Assembly: GCA_030838045.1 (NCBI GenBank)
Contig: JAUTXN010000141.1
Location: forward strand, 1-39,619
Origin: Acidimicrobiaceae bacterium
GTDB lineage: Bacteria; Actinomycetota; Acidimicrobiia; Acidimicrobiales; Palsa-688
Direction of reading: 5' to 3'
Length of the DNA stretch: 39,619 bases
The translations under genes were made by a program, and so were the position numbers. How positions within the stretch are numbered: the stretch's first letter is position 1; each line of letters begins with the position of its first letter. Below are positions 1 through 7,460 of this stretch, one piece after another. The notes beneath the pieces are model-generated. The model had not been told where the DNA came from. It did no database searches and was given only the letters and a program-made list of their open reading frames with translations.

Positions 1-777
1 CACCGCCGCAACATCAGCCACCCGGTCGGTCATGTGATTGCACACCGTTCCCTCGGTGGCGATCCACGCCATCTCCTCCGACTCGGCCAAGAGGGCCTGG
101 TAGTCGGCCAGATCCGGGGTCGAGTGCTGGCGGCCGAAACACGAAACGAGGACCGGCAGTAGCGCCGCCGCGTCCTCCAGCCCGAGCGAGCGCCGGGACC
201 GCAGCTCTGCCAGCCGGGCGGTCACCGCCGGATCCAACGGGTCGCGCGACGAGCCCAGCACCCGGGCCGCGGCCTCCTGAAACGGCGCCGAGAACAGGCC
301 GGCGTGCAGCTCGCTCACGAAGTACTGCGGAATCGCCTCGGGCAGGTCGAGGTGGCACCACGACCGGCCGGTCATGCGCAGCCGCGTCAGGTCGTAGGTG
401 AACCGGTGTGTGTACCCGAGCGCCGCCAGGACCCGGGTGACACTCTCCTGGCCCGCGGGCAGCTCGCCGCAGTCGACGCCGGACACGGTGCGCACCGCCC
501 CGTGGTCCAGGTGCACCGTCTCCGCGCGGCTCGCCTTCTCCTCGACATAGGCCGCGGCGCTGGGCACCCGGGCCAACAGATCGTCGAACAGCACGATCCC
601 CAGCGCCTGGGCGAGCACGCTCCGGGACACCGAGGCGCCCGCGTCGGCCGGCGCCGCCGGGTGAACGTCCACGACACCGGCCAACCACTTAGCCCGGGAC
701 GCACCGAGCTGCCCGCCGACCAGCCACCAAAGCGAGCCCGACTGGTCCGACCGGTGCGACTGGTCCGGCGAGCTCAC
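1..777 (-). CDS. hglS: 2-oxoadipate dioxygenase/decarboxylase, HglS/YdcJ (DUF1338) family, 3' end cut by window edge
   Basis: The minus-strand frame is open from a GTG at 777 to the window edge (259 codons seen, C-terminus missing). It carries DUF1338 landmarks: HGAVR at residues 92-96 and NHMTDR at 247-252, aligning with HGAIR and NHLTPR of YdcJ/HglS. In characterised HglS the first His and the Asn-His His bind the metal and the Arg of HGxxR binds substrate; here they would be H92, H248 and R96. The third ligand, a Glu, lies beyond the window. HglS turns 2-oxoadipate into D-2-hydroxyglutarate in lysine breakdown. The start codon overlaps the stop of the upstream dehydrogenase (GTGA), so the two are probably translationally coupled. 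The family call is firm; the substrate is inferred from family and neighbours. Confidence 0.82.
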   Translation of the reverse strand, partial: MSSPDQSHRSDQSGSLWWLVGGQLGASRAKWLAGVVDVHPAAPADAGASVSRSVLAQALGIVLFDDLLARVPSAAAYVEEKASRAETVHLDHGAVRTVSGVDCGELPAGQESVTRVLAALGYTHRFTYDLTRLRMTGRSWCHLDLPEAIPQYFVSELHAGLFSAPFQEAAARVLGSSRDPLDPAVTARLAELRSRRSLGLEDAAALLPVLVSCFGRQHSTPDLADYQALLAESEEMAWIATEGTVCNHMTDRVADVAAV

Positions 778-1859
778 GCCGCCACCGGGGTGGCGTCGGC
801 GAGCATCTTGCCCGTCGGCGTGGCCATGAGGGCATCGAGGTCGACCTGCTCCTGGCACACGAAACCACGATTGGGCAGGTCGCGGCGCGCCATCAGTTCC
901 ACCGCGGCGCACGCCGATGCCGCAGTCGTCCACGAGATGGCCCGCCAGCGCCGCCCCGCCAGCGCCACCGGCCGGTAGGTCCGCACCAGCTGCTCTCGGA
1001 CCAGCACCCCGCTGCGTTCCCCCTCCACCGCGGCGTACAGGTAGACCACGTCGTCGTCGACCGGTGGCTTGGCCTTGACCAGGATCCGCCCCGCCAGTTC
1101 CCGGTCCTGGCGCATGTGGAGCTCGTCGAAGAAGAAGCGCATCAGCTCGCAGTGGCCGGGATAACGCAGCGTCTTGTAGTCCAACCGCTCCACCTGCCCT
1201 TCGAAGGTGGCGCACATGGTCCCGAGCCCCCCCGAGGTGGTGAAGGCCTCGAGCTGCGTGCCGCCGATCCACACCACCTCGATCTCACTCATCGACGGCA
1301 CCGACCGCCGGCGACCGTCGCGGATGACCTCGCAGTCGTTGAGGTACTCGTTGACCACGCCCTCGGGGGACCAGTTGAAGGCGTAGCCCAGCAGCCCACT
1401 GGGGCTGGCCGGCAGGGCGCCGACCTTCAACTCGATCGACTCGACCCGGTCCAGGCCCCGGGCCAGCCACGCCCCGGTCATGCAGATGAGCCCGGGCGCC
1501 AGTCCGCACTGGGGCATCACCGCCGACGCCGCGCCGTCCGCCAGCGCCATGAGCCGCTGCGTCGTGGCCACGTCCTCGGACAGGTCGAAGTAGTGCACGC
1601 CGAGCGCCACCGCGGCCTCGGCGATGGGGCCGTTGAACCGGAACGGCAGGCACGACACGACGGCATCGCAGCCCGCCAGGCGGTCCGCCACCTGGGCGGC
1701 GTCAGTGACGTCCAGCGAGACCACCGGGAACGGTGTGGCCCCGCTCCGGCAGACCAGGTCGGCCCCGACCACGTCGAATCCGGCGCGGTCCAGCAGGTGC
1801 GCGACCAGATCGCCCACTTTCCCCAGACCGAGTACCAAGACGCTGGAGATCTCCCCCAT
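774..1859 (-). CDS. lysine 6-dehydrogenase / saccharopine dehydrogenase family protein
   Basis: This 361-residue oxidoreductase has an N-terminal Rossmann fold with G11-L-G13-KV-G16, then family motifs CLPFRF, QCGLAPGL, SPEGVVNEY and YKTLRYPGH. It should act in the cytoplasm on lysine or saccharopine with NAD(P), giving 2-aminoadipate 6-semialdehyde. Its length is nearer to bacterial lysine 6-dehydrogenases than to yeast saccharopine dehydrogenase (about 446 residues), and no lysine-ketoglutarate reductase domain is fused or adjacent; I cannot separate the two activities by eye. The ATG at 1859 has no Shine-Dalgarno, but TACAAT lies 7 bases upstream, which fits a leaderless transcript. It overlaps the HglS-type gene by 4 bases and is divergent from the ALDH7 gene by 22 bases. 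Operon and product chain suggest lysine catabolism. Confidence 0.85.
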   Translation of the reverse strand: MGEISSVLVLGLGKVGDLVAHLLDRAGFDVVGADLVCRSGATPFPVVSLDVTDAAQVADRLAGCDAVVSCLPFRFNGPIAEAAVALGVHYFDLSEDVATTQRLMALADGAASAVMPQCGLAPGLICMTGAWLARGLDRVESIELKVGALPASPSGLLGYAFNWSPEGVVNEYLNDCEVIRDGRRRSVPSMSEIEVVWIGGTQLEAFTTSGGLGTMCATFEGQVERLDYKTLRYPGHCELMRFFFDELHMRQDRELAGRILVKAKPPVDDDVVYLYAAVEGERSGVLVREQLVRTYRPVALAGRRWRAISWTTAASACAAVELMARRDLPNRGFVCQEQVDLDALMATPTGKMLADATPVAA

Positions 1860-1866
1860 ATCGGGG

Positions 1867-1872
1867 ATTGTA
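1867..1872 (-). promoter_or_regulatory. probable -10 element (TACAAT) of the lysine dehydrogenase-hglS operon
   Basis: Read on the minus strand this hexamer is TACAAT, ending 7 bases before the ATG at 1859, with no Shine-Dalgarno between. This spacing is what a leaderless actinobacterial mRNA requires. The gap to the divergent ALDH gene is only 22 bases, so the two promoters must overlap. I see no convincing -35 box. Confidence 0.5.
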
Positions 1873-1881
1873 CGGGGTAGC

Positions 1882-3432
1882 GTGCCGCCCATCACCGATC
1901 TGGCCCTCGACCTTCCGACGACTGACGATCTGGCCGCCGTGGCCGGCGCTCTTTTGGGACGATTCGGTGTCGCCTGGCCGGATGGCGGGGAAAACGAGGC
2001 CCGGACGCCGATCACGGGCGGCGCCCTCGGGTCGACCCGCGGCGCCACCGCCGCCGACGTGGACGCTGCGGTCGAGCGGGCCAACACCGCCTTTCGCGCC
2101 TGGCGGCTCACGCCCCCGCCCCGCCGCGGTGAGCTGGTGCGCCAGCTGGGAGCGCTGCTCCGGGAGCACAAGGACGACCTGGCCGAGTTGGTCACCCTGG
2201 AAGCCGGGAAGATCCCCGGCGAAGCCCAGGGCGAGGTTCAGGAAATGATCGACATGTGCGATCTGGCGGTGGGCCTGTCCCGCCAGCTCTACGGCCTCAC
2301 GCTCGCTTCGGAGCGTCCAGAGCACCGCATGACCGAGGTGTGGCAGCCCCTCGGGGCGTGCGCCGTCATCACGTCGTTCAACTTCCCGGTGGCGGTGTGG
2401 GCGTGGAACACCTCCGTCGCCCTGGTCTGCGGCGATCCCGTGATCTGGAAACCGTCGGAGAAGACCGTCCTCACTGCGTTGGCCTGCCAGGCGCTCGTCG
2501 AGCGGGCCGCGGCCGCGACCGGGGCACCTGCCGGACTGTCGCAGGTCGTCGTCGGGGGTCCCGAGGTGGGCAAGGCGCTGGTCGACCACCCCGGCGTGGC
2601 TCTCGTGTCGGCGACAGGCAGCACCGCCATGGGGCGGGCGGTCGCCCCCCGGGTAGCGGGGCGTTTCGGCCGGTGCCTGCTCGAACTGGGCGGCAACAAC
2701 GCCGCCATCGTGGCCCCGTCGGCCGACCTGGATCTCGCGGTACGGGGCATCGTGTTCGCGGCCGCGGGCACCGCGGGGCAGCGCTGCACGACGCTGCGAC
2801 GGCTGATCGTGCACGAGTCGCGCCACGACGAAGTCGTTTCCCGGCTGGCAGGGGCCTACCGGACCCTGCGGGTCGGCAACCCCCGCGACACCGGTGTCCT
2901 GGTCGGCCCCCTGATCGACCGCCGGGCCTACGAGGGATTTGCCCGGGCGCTGGCGGAAGTGGCGGCCGGCGGGGGGCAGGTGGTCACCGGCGGCCAGCGG
3001 GACCCGGCCCTGGCGGAGCAGGCGCCGGAGGCCTTTTACGTGCGGCCCGCCTTGGCGTCGATGGCAGAGCAGAGCGAGCTGGTGCTCCGGGAGACGTTCG
3101 CGCCGTTGCTCTATGTGCTGCGGTACGGGGACTGGGACGAGGCGATGGCGTTGCACAATGCCGCCCGCCACGGGCTCTCGTCCTCGATATTCACCAACGA
3201 CCTGCGGGAGGCGGAGCGTTTCCTGTCCCCGGGCGGCTCCGACTGCGGGATCGCCAACGTCAATATCGGCCCATCGGGCGCCGAGATCGGCGGAGCCTTC
3301 GGCGGGGAGAAGGAGACCGGCGGGGGCCGCGAGGCGGGTTCCGATGCCTGGAGGGCCTACATGCGCCGCCAGACGTGCACCGTCAACTTCGGGCGGGACC
3401 TGCCCCTCGCCCAAGGCGTGGAATTCCTGTAG
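1882..3432 (+). CDS. amaB: aldehyde dehydrogenase, ALDH7 type (probable 2-aminoadipate semialdehyde dehydrogenase)
   Basis: A complete 516-residue NAD-dependent aldehyde dehydrogenase. Visible catalytic elements are TSFNFP (N167), LELGGNN (general base E269) and GTAGQRCTTLRRL (nucleophile C302). The last motif and its following sequence are hallmarks of the ALDH7/antiquitin group, whose members oxidise 2-aminoadipate semialdehyde to 2-aminoadipate; length also fits that group (about 510). The start is taken as GTG 1882 because the frame upstream runs into the divergent dehydrogenase; only a weak GGGG precedes it, so a very short or absent leader is likely. Next to the lysine dehydrogenase and HglS homologues it would supply the middle step of lysine degradation. 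The aminotransferase needed between its product and HglS is not in the window. Confidence 0.88.
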   Translation: MPPITDLALDLPTTDDLAAVAGALLGRFGVAWPDGGENEARTPITGGALGSTRGATAADVDAAVERANTAFRAWRLTPPPRRGELVRQLGALLREHKDDLAELVTLEAGKIPGEAQGEVQEMIDMCDLAVGLSRQLYGLTLASERPEHRMTEVWQPLGACAVITSFNFPVAVWAWNTSVALVCGDPVIWKPSEKTVLTALACQALVERAAAATGAPAGLSQVVVGGPEVGKALVDHPGVALVSATGSTAMGRAVAPRVAGRFGRCLLELGGNNAAIVAPSADLDLAVRGIVFAAAGTAGQRCTTLRRLIVHESRHDEVVSRLAGAYRTLRVGNPRDTGVLVGPLIDRRAYEGFARALAEVAAGGGQVVTGGQRDPALAEQAPEAFYVRPALASMAEQSELVLRETFAPLLYVLRYGDWDEAMALHNAARHGLSSSIFTNDLREAERFLSPGGSDCGIANVNIGPSGAEIGGAFGGEKETGGGREAGSDAWRAYMRRQTCTVNFGRDLPLAQGVEFL

Positions 3433-3505
3433 CCCACAGGGGAAACGTGATTCGGTTTCGTCAACTTCCGCGCCCCCGCTCCGTACCGCGGAACGATCGG
3501 AATGG

Positions 3506-4687
3506 TCAGAAGCCGGGGAGGAAGAACTGATTCGAGGGGATCTCGGTGTAGTTCTTGACCGCCCAGTTCTGCGAAGTCAGCGTCTGGAGGCGCGAGTCGT
3601 AATTGACCGTAAGGTTGGGGCCGCCGTTGCACGTGTAGGTACCGATCACGAGTGCCCCGGTGAGGTCCATCTTGCACCCGTTGCTGGTGATGTTGGCGCT
3701 GGGGGCCCAGACGGTGCCGGTGATCGTGGCGTTGTGGGCACCGTTGCCCATGTCGACGGTGCCTGCCCCAGCCAGATAGACAGAGAAGTCCCTCGGGTCG
3801 CCCTTGTCGTTGATGGTGGTGCTTGTGAAGTCGACATTGGCGTTCCCGCTTGTCGGTATGAGATACAGACGGAACGGGGCGGACACGGTGATCGGGCCCG
3901 CGGAAGAGAACGTGACGCTTCCGGTGCAGTAGTAGGTGCCCGAGATGAACCCGCTGAAGACATTGCCGGACGGGCACGGTTTGAACGACGCCGGCATGCA
4001 CGGGACCGGCGGGAGATTCGTATTTAAGACGGGACAGCTGGCCGAGACCACCGGATCCTTGGGGACGTACGTGCCGACACCGGCGACCTGGGTGGGGCAA
4101 CCGTTCCAGCTGTTCTTGTAGCTGACCTGCTCGTCGCCCTCGTTGGCGCCACTGTGGCAGGTGACGGTGTTGTTGGATCCGGCGTCGGCGAATCTGTTTG
4201 GATCGGTCGACCCGTCGGGAAGGGTCGCCCGAATGGTGCCGCTCCCGTTCCCGTTGAAGGTGACGTCACCGTTGCCAAAAATGGCGAAGGGATACAGCGC
4301 CGTGCGGACCACCGTGGCTCGAATCGCGTGCGGTCGATTGTTGACGACCCCGATCGCGGTCACAGTGAAGCTGTTGCTGTCCACCCTCACGGCCTTGTAC
4401 GACGCGGCCGGAGCGACCGGCACGGCGGACGGATAGCAACTCGGATGAGGGCCAACGCAGAAGCTGGCGATGTCATTGGCCCCGAACTGGTCGATACGGA
4501 ACAGCGCATCGGACAGGCCCGCGTCGGCCTGGGCCAGCGACGCCGAAAAGTCCTCGTCGAGGTGAACGCTGGCCAGGGCGCTCAGCGTCCTGGCCACCAC
4601 GGCGATGCTGATGAGGGTGATCACCATGATCACCTCGACGGCGATGATGATGCTCCCCCGCTCGTCGCGGCGCCAACGTTCGAGCAT
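3506..4687 (-). CDS. PilX-like minor pilin / pilus-assembly protein
   Basis: A 393-residue protein with a short basic leader, Gly11 as candidate prepilin-peptidase site and one long hydrophobic helix (about 12-38). The first mature residue is Ser and the only early Glu is at +7, not the canonical +5, as in PilX-like non-canonical pilins. The rest is a Gly/Asn/Thr-rich beta-type region ending in a NATITGTVWAPSA stretch like those in PilX C-terminal domains. Start chosen at 4687 because it forms TGATG with the stop of the upstream pilin gene; an ATG at 4699 would add four residues. Last of three coupled genes; it faces the ALDH gene, 73 bases away. Role (surface or pilus-tip component) is inferred; no pilus motor genes are in the window. 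Confidence 0.7.
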   Translation of the reverse strand: MLERWRRDERGSIIIAVEVIMVITLISIAVVARTLSALASVHLDEDFSASLAQADAGLSDALFRIDQFGANDIASFCVGPHPSCYPSAVPVAPAASYKAVRVDSNSFTVTAIGVVNNRPHAIRATVVRTALYPFAIFGNGDVTFNGNGSGTIRATLPDGSTDPNRFADAGSNNTVTCHSGANEGDEQVSYKNSWNGCPTQVAGVGTYVPKDPVVSASCPVLNTNLPPVPCMPASFKPCPSGNVFSGFISGTYYCTGSVTFSSAGPITVSAPFRLYLIPTSGNANVDFTSTTINDKGDPRDFSVYLAGAGTVDMGNGAHNATITGTVWAPSANITSNGCKMDLTGALVIGTYTCNGGPNLTVNYDSRLQTLTSQNWAVKNYTEIPSNQFFLPGF

Positions 4688-5379
4688 CAGGTGGCGCATC
4701 CGATGATCCCGCCGGGCAGGCGGTTGCGCAACTCGACATCGATGTTCTCGCTGAACGGCTGTGGGCCGGGCTGAGCGTCGGAATCCACCTGGACGTGCAC
4801 CCGGATGGCGCAGTTGGCCACGTTGGCCGGGGTCGTGGGATTGCCGGCGACGAGATCGTTGCCCCCGGAGTCGTAATAGGTGAACAGCGCAGTATTGGTC
4901 TCGACATTCCGGACCCTGGTGATGACGGCGACTTGGCTGATCACCGTCGCATTGGCGACGTTGCCGGACATCACCTGGCGCAGGAGCGACTCATAGGTGG
5001 AGGAGGTGGGTGTCCTGTCATAGAACCAGCGGATGTAGACGCGGGTTCCCGGATTTGGCCCGAGCTCAATCCGGATCGCGTTGCCGTACTCGGACGTGGT
5101 CGATGGAGCATCCACGGGATTGGCGGCTCGAAGATCGCGCTGGAGCCGGTCCAACCCGAATCGAACCGTCTCCTGGTTGTTGACCAGTGCCTGGATCCGC
5201 AGGCCGGTATTGGTGAGGCTGTTGAGGGCCCCGAGAAAAGACGCGACGATCACCAGCATCGTCGTGAGGACGACGGACACCTCGACAAGGGTGAACCCGC
5301 CTTCGCCCCGTGCCTCGGTCGCAGTCGCCATCGCAGCCGCTGGCAGGGAAATGAGAGGAGGTGGGTCTCGGCGCCACAT
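4687..5379 (-). CDS. PilW-like type IV prepilin (minor pilin)
   Basis: A 230-residue type IV pilin-like protein. After a 28-residue leader comes G28^F29TLVEVSVVL, with Glu33 at the canonical +5 position, followed by the hydrophobic alpha1 helix and a GLDRLQRDLRAA segment typical of PilW-type minor pilins. Prepilin peptidase should cut after G28. The start at 5379 forms TGATG with the stop of the upstream gene, the same junction type as at its own 3' end; an internal ATG at 5331 would give a more usual 12-residue leader, so the start is uncertain. It belongs to the three-gene cassette and is likely an export or tip-complex pilin. Confidence 0.75.
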   Translation of the reverse strand: MWRRDPPPLISLPAAAMATATEARGEGGFTLVEVSVVLTTMLVIVASFLGALNSLTNTGLRIQALVNNQETVRFGLDRLQRDLRAANPVDAPSTTSEYGNAIRIELGPNPGTRVYIRWFYDRTPTSSTYESLLRQVMSGNVANATVISQVAVITRVRNVETNTALFTYYDSGGNDLVAGNPTTPANVANCAIRVHVQVDSDAQPGPQPFSENIDVELRNRLPGGIIGCAT

Positions 5380-6848
5380 CAGCAAGTGGTGGACGATGCG
5401 CTGCGCTGTCCGGGCGGCTTCCATGCGCAGATCAGCAATCCATGGCTCACCGCGGTGGTCCGGCCCACGAGAACGATCGTCATGTCATGGGTGCCGACCG
5501 ACCAGCCCGATTGCCCCGACGACGAGATGGTGGCGGACCATTGACCGCCGGTGGGGAGCCCGAAGAGCACGTAGGGACTCGCGGGGTCCGCGGTGAGTGT
5601 CCCGTGGAGGACGGAGACGACCGACGCCAGCCAGGGGCACGGGGCGTTGACCGTGAGATTCAAGATCACGTTCTCCGACATCGTCCCGCTCTTGTTCAAG
5701 TAGGTCTTCCCGGTGGTTGAAGTCGTGATCGTGAACGCGCCGAGGGTGCACGGGACAGTGGTGGTCGTGGTCGGCGGCACCGTCGTCGTCGTCACCGGCG
5801 GCAGCGTGACCGGCGGCAGCGTGACCGGCGGCAGCGTGACCGGAGGCAGCGTGACCGGCGGGATGGTGACCGGTGGCAGCGTCACCAGCGGCGCAGTCGT
5901 CGTCGTCACCGCCACGGCCGGCGCCGTGGAAGCCGACACGACGGACGAGTACGCCGACTGCCCGGTGGCGTTGCCGGCGAATATGCGCAGGAAGTAGGTG
6001 GTCCCGGTGGCCAGGCCCTGGACCGCGTAGGAGGTGCTCGTGGGTGGCAGCTGGGGGCTCTGGGCCGGCGCCGGGAAGATCAGGTCGGTCGACCATTGGA
6101 CGAAGTAGGCGGCGACCGCGCCGCCGCCCGTCGGGGCGACGATGCTCAGGTCGATCTCCTGCTGATCCTGCGGCGATGGCGGTTGCACGTCCGCGATGGC
6201 GATCGAAGGTGGTCCCGGTGCCAGCGGCGGTGCGGTCGTCGAGGTGGTCGGTGCGGACGAGCCCCCGGGACCGGAATACAGGCCCAGACCTCCCGGATAC
6301 ACGATCGAGTCCTGCTGCAGGCTGTGGTGGCCGGTGACATCGATCCAGCTGACCGTGATGGTTGTCGCCTTGTAGGCCTGGGCGAACGTGGTTGAGGTCG
6401 ACCCGTTGTTGACGCCTTGGGCTTCCGCCCAGTACACGTATCGAGCAATCGAGTACGTGACTCCGGCGATCGCGGCGGTGGCCGCCTGGAGGATCAGCGG
6501 TGCGAACGGCTGCAGGCACGACGTCGAGCACGACCCGATGAGCACCGTCGGGTTGCTCCGCCATGGGATCGCCACCTGGTCGCTGTAGAAGCCGACGAGG
6601 GCATACGGGTCGGCGTGCAGGCTCTCGGTCTCACGGGCCGCGATCGCGAAGGCGTCGGTGCGGTGACTGCTCGTCGCCGATGTTCTCAACCCGCTCCAGA
6701 TGACGTTCGTCAGGGGGATGACGGCGATGATGATCAAGCTCATGGCGATCAGGAGCTCCAGCAACGTGAAGCCTGACGCGTCGGTCGCATCAGGCTGCGG
6801 GGCTCTCACAGCCGGAGGATCGGCGGACAAACGCCCTCCGAGCATCAT
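5379..6848 (-). CDS. PilV-like prepilin with fibronectin III domain and VTLPP repeat stalk
   Basis: A 489-residue modular pilin. Order: leader, G26^F27TLLELLIAM with Glu31 at +5, and the hydrophobic helix; a pilin head to about 200; a fibronectin type III domain (about 212-310, with TSYAVQGLATGTTYFLRIFA); a Thr/Pro linker (311-366) containing repeated VTLPP; and a C-terminal beta-rich domain (367-489) with cysteines at 367, 404 and 474. This looks like a minor pilin that holds an adhesive or binding domain away from the fibre. First gene of the cassette; two adjacent ATGs (6848, 6845) are possible starts, with only a weak GAAG before them. The FN3 and stalk are unusual for a PilV-type protein and are the main reason to suspect an adhesive role. 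Confidence 0.78.
   Translation of the reverse strand: MMLGGRLSADPPAVRAPQPDATDASGFTLLELLIAMSLIIIAVIPLTNVIWSGLRTSATSSHRTDAFAIAARETESLHADPYALVGFYSDQVAIPWRSNPTVLIGSCSTSCLQPFAPLILQAATAAIAGVTYSIARYVYWAEAQGVNNGSTSTTFAQAYKATTITVSWIDVTGHHSLQQDSIVYPGGLGLYSGPGGSSAPTTSTTAPPLAPGPPSIAIADVQPPSPQDQQEIDLSIVAPTGGGAVAAYFVQWSTDLIFPAPAQSPQLPPTSTSYAVQGLATGTTYFLRIFAGNATGQSAYSSVVSASTAPAVAVTTTTAPLVTLPPVTIPPVTLPPVTLPPVTLPPVTLPPVTTTTVPPTTTTTVPCTLGAFTITTSTTGKTYLNKSGTMSENVILNLTVNAPCPWLASVVSVLHGTLTADPASPYVLFGLPTGGQWSATISSSGQSGWSVGTHDMTIVLVGRTTAVSHGLLICAWKPPGQRSASSTTC
5791..5895. repeat. 15-bp tandem repeat encoding the VTLPP stalk
   Basis: Seven head-to-tail 15-bp units (plus-strand consensus GTGACCGGCGGCAGC, the last two diverged) occupy 105 bases and encode VTLPP/VTIPP pentapeptides on the minus strand. 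Two units are identical, so unit-number change by slippage would keep the frame and alter stalk length. Confidence 0.9.
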
Positions 6849-6867
6849 TCTTCGTTAACAGGACCGA

Positions 6868-6920
6868 AACAGCACCTGCAGCGTCGGCTGAACGCGTCAA
6901 AATCGTCCGTGGGTGCTGTT
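6868..6920. repeat. spaced inverted repeat between the pilin cassette and the response regulator
   Basis: AACAGCACC at 6868-6876 is matched exactly by GGTGCTGTT at 6912-6920, with 35 bases between. It lies in the 152-base gap between the divergent pilin and response-regulator genes. It could be a pair of regulator half-sites; the wide spacing makes chance plausible. Confidence 0.3.
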
Positions 6921-7000
6921 ACACGAAGTCTTGGACCTCAAGTCAGCGCCTGGAAATGCCGATAGCCGCGGATATGCGTACTGCCCGAAAGGATTCACGG

Positions 7001-7411
7001 ATGACCAAGTCGCTCGAGATCGTCGTGGCCGATGATGATCCGGTCCTTCGGGCTCTGCTCCAGATGAAACTGGAGGGTGAGGGCCACCGCGTGCGCCTCG
7101 CCAGCGACGGTGACGAAGCGATGCAAATGGCGACTACTGACCCCCCCGGCCTGCTGGTCCTTGATGTGGTCATGCCGGGAATCGACGGGCTGGAGGTCAC
7201 CCGCCGCCTCCGCGAGAAGCCCGAAACCGCGAACCTGCCGATCGTGCTCCTGACCGGCCGCGACACCGATCCCGACATCGTGGCGGGATGGAAGTCCGGT
7301 GCGAACTACTACATCACCAAGCCATTCGTGATCGAACACCTGAGATACTTCATCAAGACCATGCAGCACGCGGCGGAGCCCGACGAGCGCTGGGACGACA
7401 ATTTCGGGTAA
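7001..7411 (+). CDS. single-domain CheY-like response regulator
   Basis: A 136-residue receiver domain with no output domain. Acidic pocket D11-D12-D13, phosphoacceptor D55 in LLVLDVVMPG, switch T85 and conserved K107 in ITKPF are all present. The C-terminus ends with an acidic tail and no DNA-binding region. Start chosen at ATG 7001, preceded by GAAAGGA at a 7-base spacing; an earlier in-frame ATG at 6956 lacks one. It ends 49 bases before the hydrogenase genes on the same strand and could be the terminal phosphate acceptor for the hybrid kinase that follows them. It could equally serve the upstream pilin genes or act alone; partner and output are inferred. Confidence 0.85.
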   Translation: MTKSLEIVVADDDPVLRALLQMKLEGEGHRVRLASDGDEAMQMATTDPPGLLVLDVVMPGIDGLEVTRRLREKPETANLPIVLLTGRDTDPDIVAGWKSGANYYITKPFVIEHLRYFIKTMQHAAEPDERWDDNFG

Positions 7412-7460
7412 GGCGCCGCCCTCGTAGGATGGGCGCTCCATGGATGGAGGGAGGCGGGCA

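Noticed and set aside
1624-1881. An N-terminal extension of the ALDH7 protein starting at ATG 1624
   Set aside because: The extension would lie wholly antisense to the lysine dehydrogenase gene and its residues do not resemble ALDH sequence.
1702-3414. A 570-codon minus-strand frame opposite the ALDH7 gene
   Set aside because: Antisense shadow; the plus strand holds a full aldehyde dehydrogenase with catalytic residues.
3466-3493. Seven-base inverted arms TTCCGCG/CGCGGAA between the ALDH7 and PilX-like genes as a terminator
   Set aside because: Short arms, 14-base loop and no T-run; expected often by chance in this composition.
5791-5895. CRISPR-like array
   Set aside because: Units are directly adjacent without spacers and keep a coding frame; this is a protein-coding tandem repeat.
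5713-5997. A Val/Gly/Ser-rich plus-strand frame (VTGGS repeats)
   Set aside because: It is the complement of the VTLPP repeat in the PilV-like gene.
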